Shown here one piece after another: positions 35,671 to 64,000 of a DNA stretch of 64,000 bases (positions are counted from its first letter, which is position 1; every line of letters starts with the position of its first letter). Source of the DNA: Antilocapra americana (lineage: Eukaryota > Chordata > Mammalia > Artiodactyla > Antilocapridae); NCBI GenBank assembly GCA_007570785.1, contig ML662465.1:3917902-3981901 (forward strand), given 5' to 3'. The notes under the pieces were generated by a model, which was given only the letters and a program-made list of their open reading frames with translations, was not told where the DNA came from and searched no databases. Position numbers and translations under genes: made by a program.

Positions 35671-36379
35671 AAACAGCAGTCAAAAGCACAAGTTCCAGAG
35701 CCAACCTTTCTGGTTTCAGATCTAGTTCCACCATTTATTGGCAGTGACAATATTTCACGTAGAGAGGTGGTCGCCCATGTCAGATGCTACTGAGAAGTAG
35801 AGACAGCCAAGGACTGAGAAAGCATCCCTGGATGTGATGGTTTCAGCGTCACTGATGTCCTTCCCAAGAGCAGCTTCAGTCAAGCAGTGTGTGTAGAAAG
35901 GGTTACAGGAGGTTTTAGATGAGCACGTGGGAGAACAGGAGAGGCAATGAGTGACTGTAAATCCTAGGTGAAATCAGTTTCAAGTGCCAATTCAAAAACT
36001 AAAACCACACTTGAGAACACGTCCTGGTCGTGGGAAGTACAGGGCTGGGGGGGTGGGGAGGGCATCAAAGTTGACCCCTGGCGAGATCCTCTAAGGTACT
36101 GGGTCAACCATTTCCTCTTGTGGTGCTTCTCAACTTCAGTATTTCCAAATGTATCCCTTTTGCCATCTCTGCTGTATTCATTTTTAAAATGAAATTTATA
36201 GGTACTTTAAGGGATACTTTATAACACAACCATCAACAGTAATGGTGTATCCTTAGCCTCAAACAGGACGTAATCCATTAAAAAATGTAAGGAAAAACAG
36301 AAATATAATTGAAGCCAAGCAAAGTTTTAAAAACTTCAGCCAAATGCTACTGCTACCACAGTTGGTGAAGTGCTATAAC

Positions 36380-36680
36380 GCTCTCATCTTCGCTTATGAT
36401 CAAAACCAAAACTGATGCTAAGGGGGAGGTGAGGAGGGAGAGGGGTGGGTTGGGAGTTTGAGGTTAGCAGATGCAAACCGTTATATATAGACTAGATAAA
36501 AAAGAAGATCCTATTGTATAGTATAGGGAACTAGATCCAATCGTAATGAACCATAATGGAAAAGAATATAAAAAAGAATGTATACATATATATAACTGAA
36601 TCGCTTTGCTGTACAACAGACATTAATACAACACTGTAAGTCAACTGTACTTCAATTAAAAAACAAGACCAAAACTTTAG
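36380..36680 (+). mobile_element. L1 3' end fragment
   Basis: Plus-strand L1 tail: GGGAGTTTGAGGTTAGCAGA, TATAGGGAACTAGATCCAAT, GTCAACTGTACTTCAATTAA, then an A-tract. Confidence 0.82.
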
Positions 36681-37239
36681 GAACAACGCTAACACGGTAG
36701 TGCAAACACACATAAAAATGAAACAAGTTTATAAAAAATTACTTATCCTTACGACTGATAATGTGCTATGAACATTTTCCATTCTAGTCCTTATTTTTTA
36801 AAATAATGGACTTGATTCCCCAAATGGAGTCACCATGCATTAATGGCTAGTACATGGTTTCAAAAGCAATGAATTAGTAAATATGACATTAGTGTTGAAG
36901 ACCCATCAGTACCAGCCTCTGATCTTTTCCTTGAACTAATTCTTAAGATCTGAAAGATAACTGAAGAGCAAATAACTTTCTCAATGGGTTATTCAATGTT
37001 ATTACACGCTGTATCACCACCCACTCCCGCCCACAAGCATGCTGTTGTGTAGTGGGATGCAGGCCATACTCTAGGGAACACTGATCTCTGATTCTGCAAC
37101 CTCTAGGAGAGGGGTGGGCTGGGGGGTTGCCGCACTGTCATTCTGCATACTCAGGTTCAAGTTTACAGCTCACTCATATAACCAAGCATGTCATCAGGCG
37201 TGGACAGGCCTTATGATTCTGAATCTCCAGGCACCCTTA

Positions 37240-37735
37240 ATCTCTATCTTATCTGTATTAGTTTCTTACTGATGCTATAACAAATGACCACAGACTCACC
37301 GGCTTACAACAATACAAGTTTATTCTCTTCTTGTCCTGGGAGTAAGAAATCTGAAATTAGTTTCCCTGGACTAAAGTCCAAGTGTTGGCAAGGCTGGTTC
37401 CTTCGGGACGCTCTGAGATATTCTCTTGCCCTTTTCAGCCTCCAGTGGCCACTTATATTCCTCAACTTTCACCCTTTCCTCATCTTCAAAGTGTATTCAC
37501 CCTGGTCTCTGCTTCCGGCATCACACTGCCCGTTCCTCTCACTCTGCCCCCCTCCTTCCCTTACAAGGAAGGACTCTTATGATTACATCCAGCCCACCTG
37601 GATGCTCCCACCTCAAGATCCTTAACTTAAACACATCTGCAAAGACCCTTTAGCCATACAAGGTAAGATATTCTCAGTTGGGGGGATTAGAAATGGACAT
37701 TTTAGGGGGTCATCATTCAACCTGCCACAATGACC
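37240..37735. repeat. Old mammalian interspersed repeat
   Basis: CTGATGCTATAACAAATGAC, CCAAGTGTTGGCAAGGCTGG and TAGAAATGGACATTTTAGGG follow a common, ancient, LTR-like mammalian repeat. It lies just downstream of the LCMT1 polyadenylation site. I am not sure of the family. Confidence 0.5.
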
Positions 37736-38007
37736 AAGGTGAAAGAGGACTTGAGCAGGCAAGGGCAGAAACGAGAGCAGAGATGAGCTCCAACCTCTGG
37801 TCAGGATGCCAAGCGCAAGGTCAGGTGCCACATATAACAGCACATGGGAGTAAATCCCACAGCGGATGCAAGGGTGGCAGCTGAGTCTGACTCACCGGGA
37901 CTGAGCCAAAGTCAAGATCGGGCTGAGCTCTTGGGTTCCAGATGACAAAGAGGGGAACCACAGCCCGCCCAGGGGAGCAAAGGATAAACAGCAGAGGACC
38001 AACACAC

Positions 38008-38209
38008 TGGCAACTGGCAACGGAGATTTATTTAAACTGTTATTTAGCCAACAGGAACAGGAACTTGGACAACCACCCCAGTAAACGAGACTTCTTGGAG
38101 AGTCGGGGAGAATGGCAGCTGGGGCCTCCCCATCACTCAGGAAACGAGGAGACTCAACTCCGGAAAGGTCGCTGGCTTCAGCTCTGGCTCAGCACGAGTC
38201 TTGAACAGA
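38008..38209 (-). other. LCMT1: LCMT1 3'UTR
   Basis: About 200 bases of non-repetitive sequence run from the stop codon to just past an AATAAA. The right-hand boundary is exact. The cleavage point, near 38005-38015, is inferred from the usual 10-30 base spacing. An open frame on the plus strand across this part is antisense and has no support. Confidence 0.75.
38027..38032 (-). promoter_or_regulatory. LCMT1: LCMT1 polyadenylation signal AATAAA
   Basis: A perfect AATAAA on the minus strand lies 178 bases after the LCMT1 stop. It is the first canonical signal met downstream of the stop. Confidence 0.8.
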
Positions 38210-63215
<25,006 letters not shown>

Positions 63216-63298
63216 CTGCAGAAGATGAGAAAAAGAAAGATAAGGCAAGTAGCTCATTTACCAGAAAAACACACTCATACAGACACAGCCAACAGATA

Positions 63299-63377
63299 CT
63301 GGGTTGGCCAAAGAGTTTGCTCAGGTTTTCCCATCAGATGTCATGGAAATATCCAACAGACTCCTTGGCCAATCCAA
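63299..63377. mobile_element. Mariner miniature element (BTMAR/Hsmar-like)
   Basis: The element begins CTGGGTTGGCCAAAGAGTTT and ends CTCCTTGGCCAATCCAA, which are inverted repeats. TA lies at both sides (63297-63298, 63378-63379). Only 79 bases remain, so it is an internally deleted mariner. It sits 83 bases upstream of LCMT1 exon 5. Confidence 0.8.
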
Positions 63378-63735
63378 TATCACTAGTGTTCAAAGGAAGG
63401 ACCGTGCAAAAAGGTCATCTGTTTAATCACACTTGATCTTAGACACATACGGTAAAAGTCTAGGGGATATGAGCCTCAGGTTAGGCCAGCTAAGCTGAGA
63501 ATCTGCTATCAAATGCACTTACCTAGAAAAAGCTACCGACAGGCTAGCAAGAATCATTCAAATGTTGCCATATTTTTCAATTCATCGCTAGTGTCTTGCC
63601 TCTTCTCAGACAGAACTTTTTAAGATAGCTTATTATTTCTCACAGACAAACTAAAAATACTGACTCTTACTGAGACCTAAAGTTTAGTAACATTTATGTG
63701 ATAACTCCCTCAATCAAGAATCTGCAAAAAACTAG

Positions 63736-63865
63736 GGAATTCCCTGGCAGTCCAGGGGTTAGGACTCCGTGCTTCCACTACCAGGGGCCTGACTTTGATC
63801 CGTGCTCAGGCAACTAAGATCCCACAGGCCATGGTATGCGCCCAGCCCCCACCCACAAAAAATGA
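63736..63865 (+). mobile_element. CHR-type SINE, truncated
   Basis: GGGAATTCCCTGGCAGTCCA to TAAGATCCCACAGGCCATGG, in LCMT1 intron 4. Confidence 0.78.
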
Positions 63866-64000
63866 ATATGTGAAAAATCAGAAATCAGAGAACCAAGTTC
63901 AATATCCCAACAGCCATACACAAATGTCAATGCTTTTTAACCCCAGAAAACCACCCTGGGCCTTGAGCCTACTTGCTCTGATTTCACCCAAGAGTTCCAA

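Overview
The window is nuclear DNA from a ruminant, most likely a bovid. It is packed with tRNA-derived Bov-tA and Bov-A2 SINEs, CHR-type tRNA SINEs, 3' pieces of the BovB (RTE) LINE, L1 3' ends and mariner miniatures. The two genes recognised by exon-by-exon reading are AQP8 and LCMT1. Both run on the minus strand, head to tail, in the same order as on human 16p12. The sequence alone does not separate cattle from buffalo, sheep or goat.

Region by region. (1) 1-6.9 kb: the 5' part of AQP8 (aquaporin-8), exons 1-4 at 6689-6678, 6535-6282, 3329-3203 and 1294-1080. The last two exons lie beyond the left edge. A TATA-like box and possible CDX and GATA sites lie near 6.77-6.86 kb. (2) 6.9-38.0 kb: an intergenic stretch of about 31 kb with no gene I can support. 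It holds SINEs, L1 and BovB pieces, a 1.07-kb solo endogenous-retrovirus LTR (18571-19642), three copies of another LTR-like repeat, and simple repeats. (3) 38.0-63.2 kb: LCMT1 exons 5-11. They encode the C-terminal 199 residues, the stop codon at 38210, and a short 3'UTR with AATAAA at 38027-38032. Exons 1-4 and the promoter lie beyond the right edge. LCMT1 introns carry a processed pseudogene of CEBPZOS on the opposite strand (41640-42201) and many SINEs and LINEs. (4) 39349-39814: a Tigger-like DNA transposon with terminal inverted repeats, in the last LCMT1 intron.

The two genes do not share a pathway. AQP8 is a membrane channel for water, ammonia and hydrogen peroxide. LCMT1 is the cytosolic S-adenosylmethionine-dependent enzyme that methylates the C-terminal leucine of the PP2A catalytic subunit. 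Their closeness is ancestral synteny.

I found no undescribed multi-gene system. The observations most worth a second look are a predicted GC-AG intron in LCMT1, the CEBPZOS retropseudogene, a 'one-and-a-half' dimeric Bov-tA SINE that moved as a unit (two copies), and several insertions with clean target-site duplications. Nearly every open reading frame in the window that is not an exon of these genes lies in a transposable element or is a chance frame.
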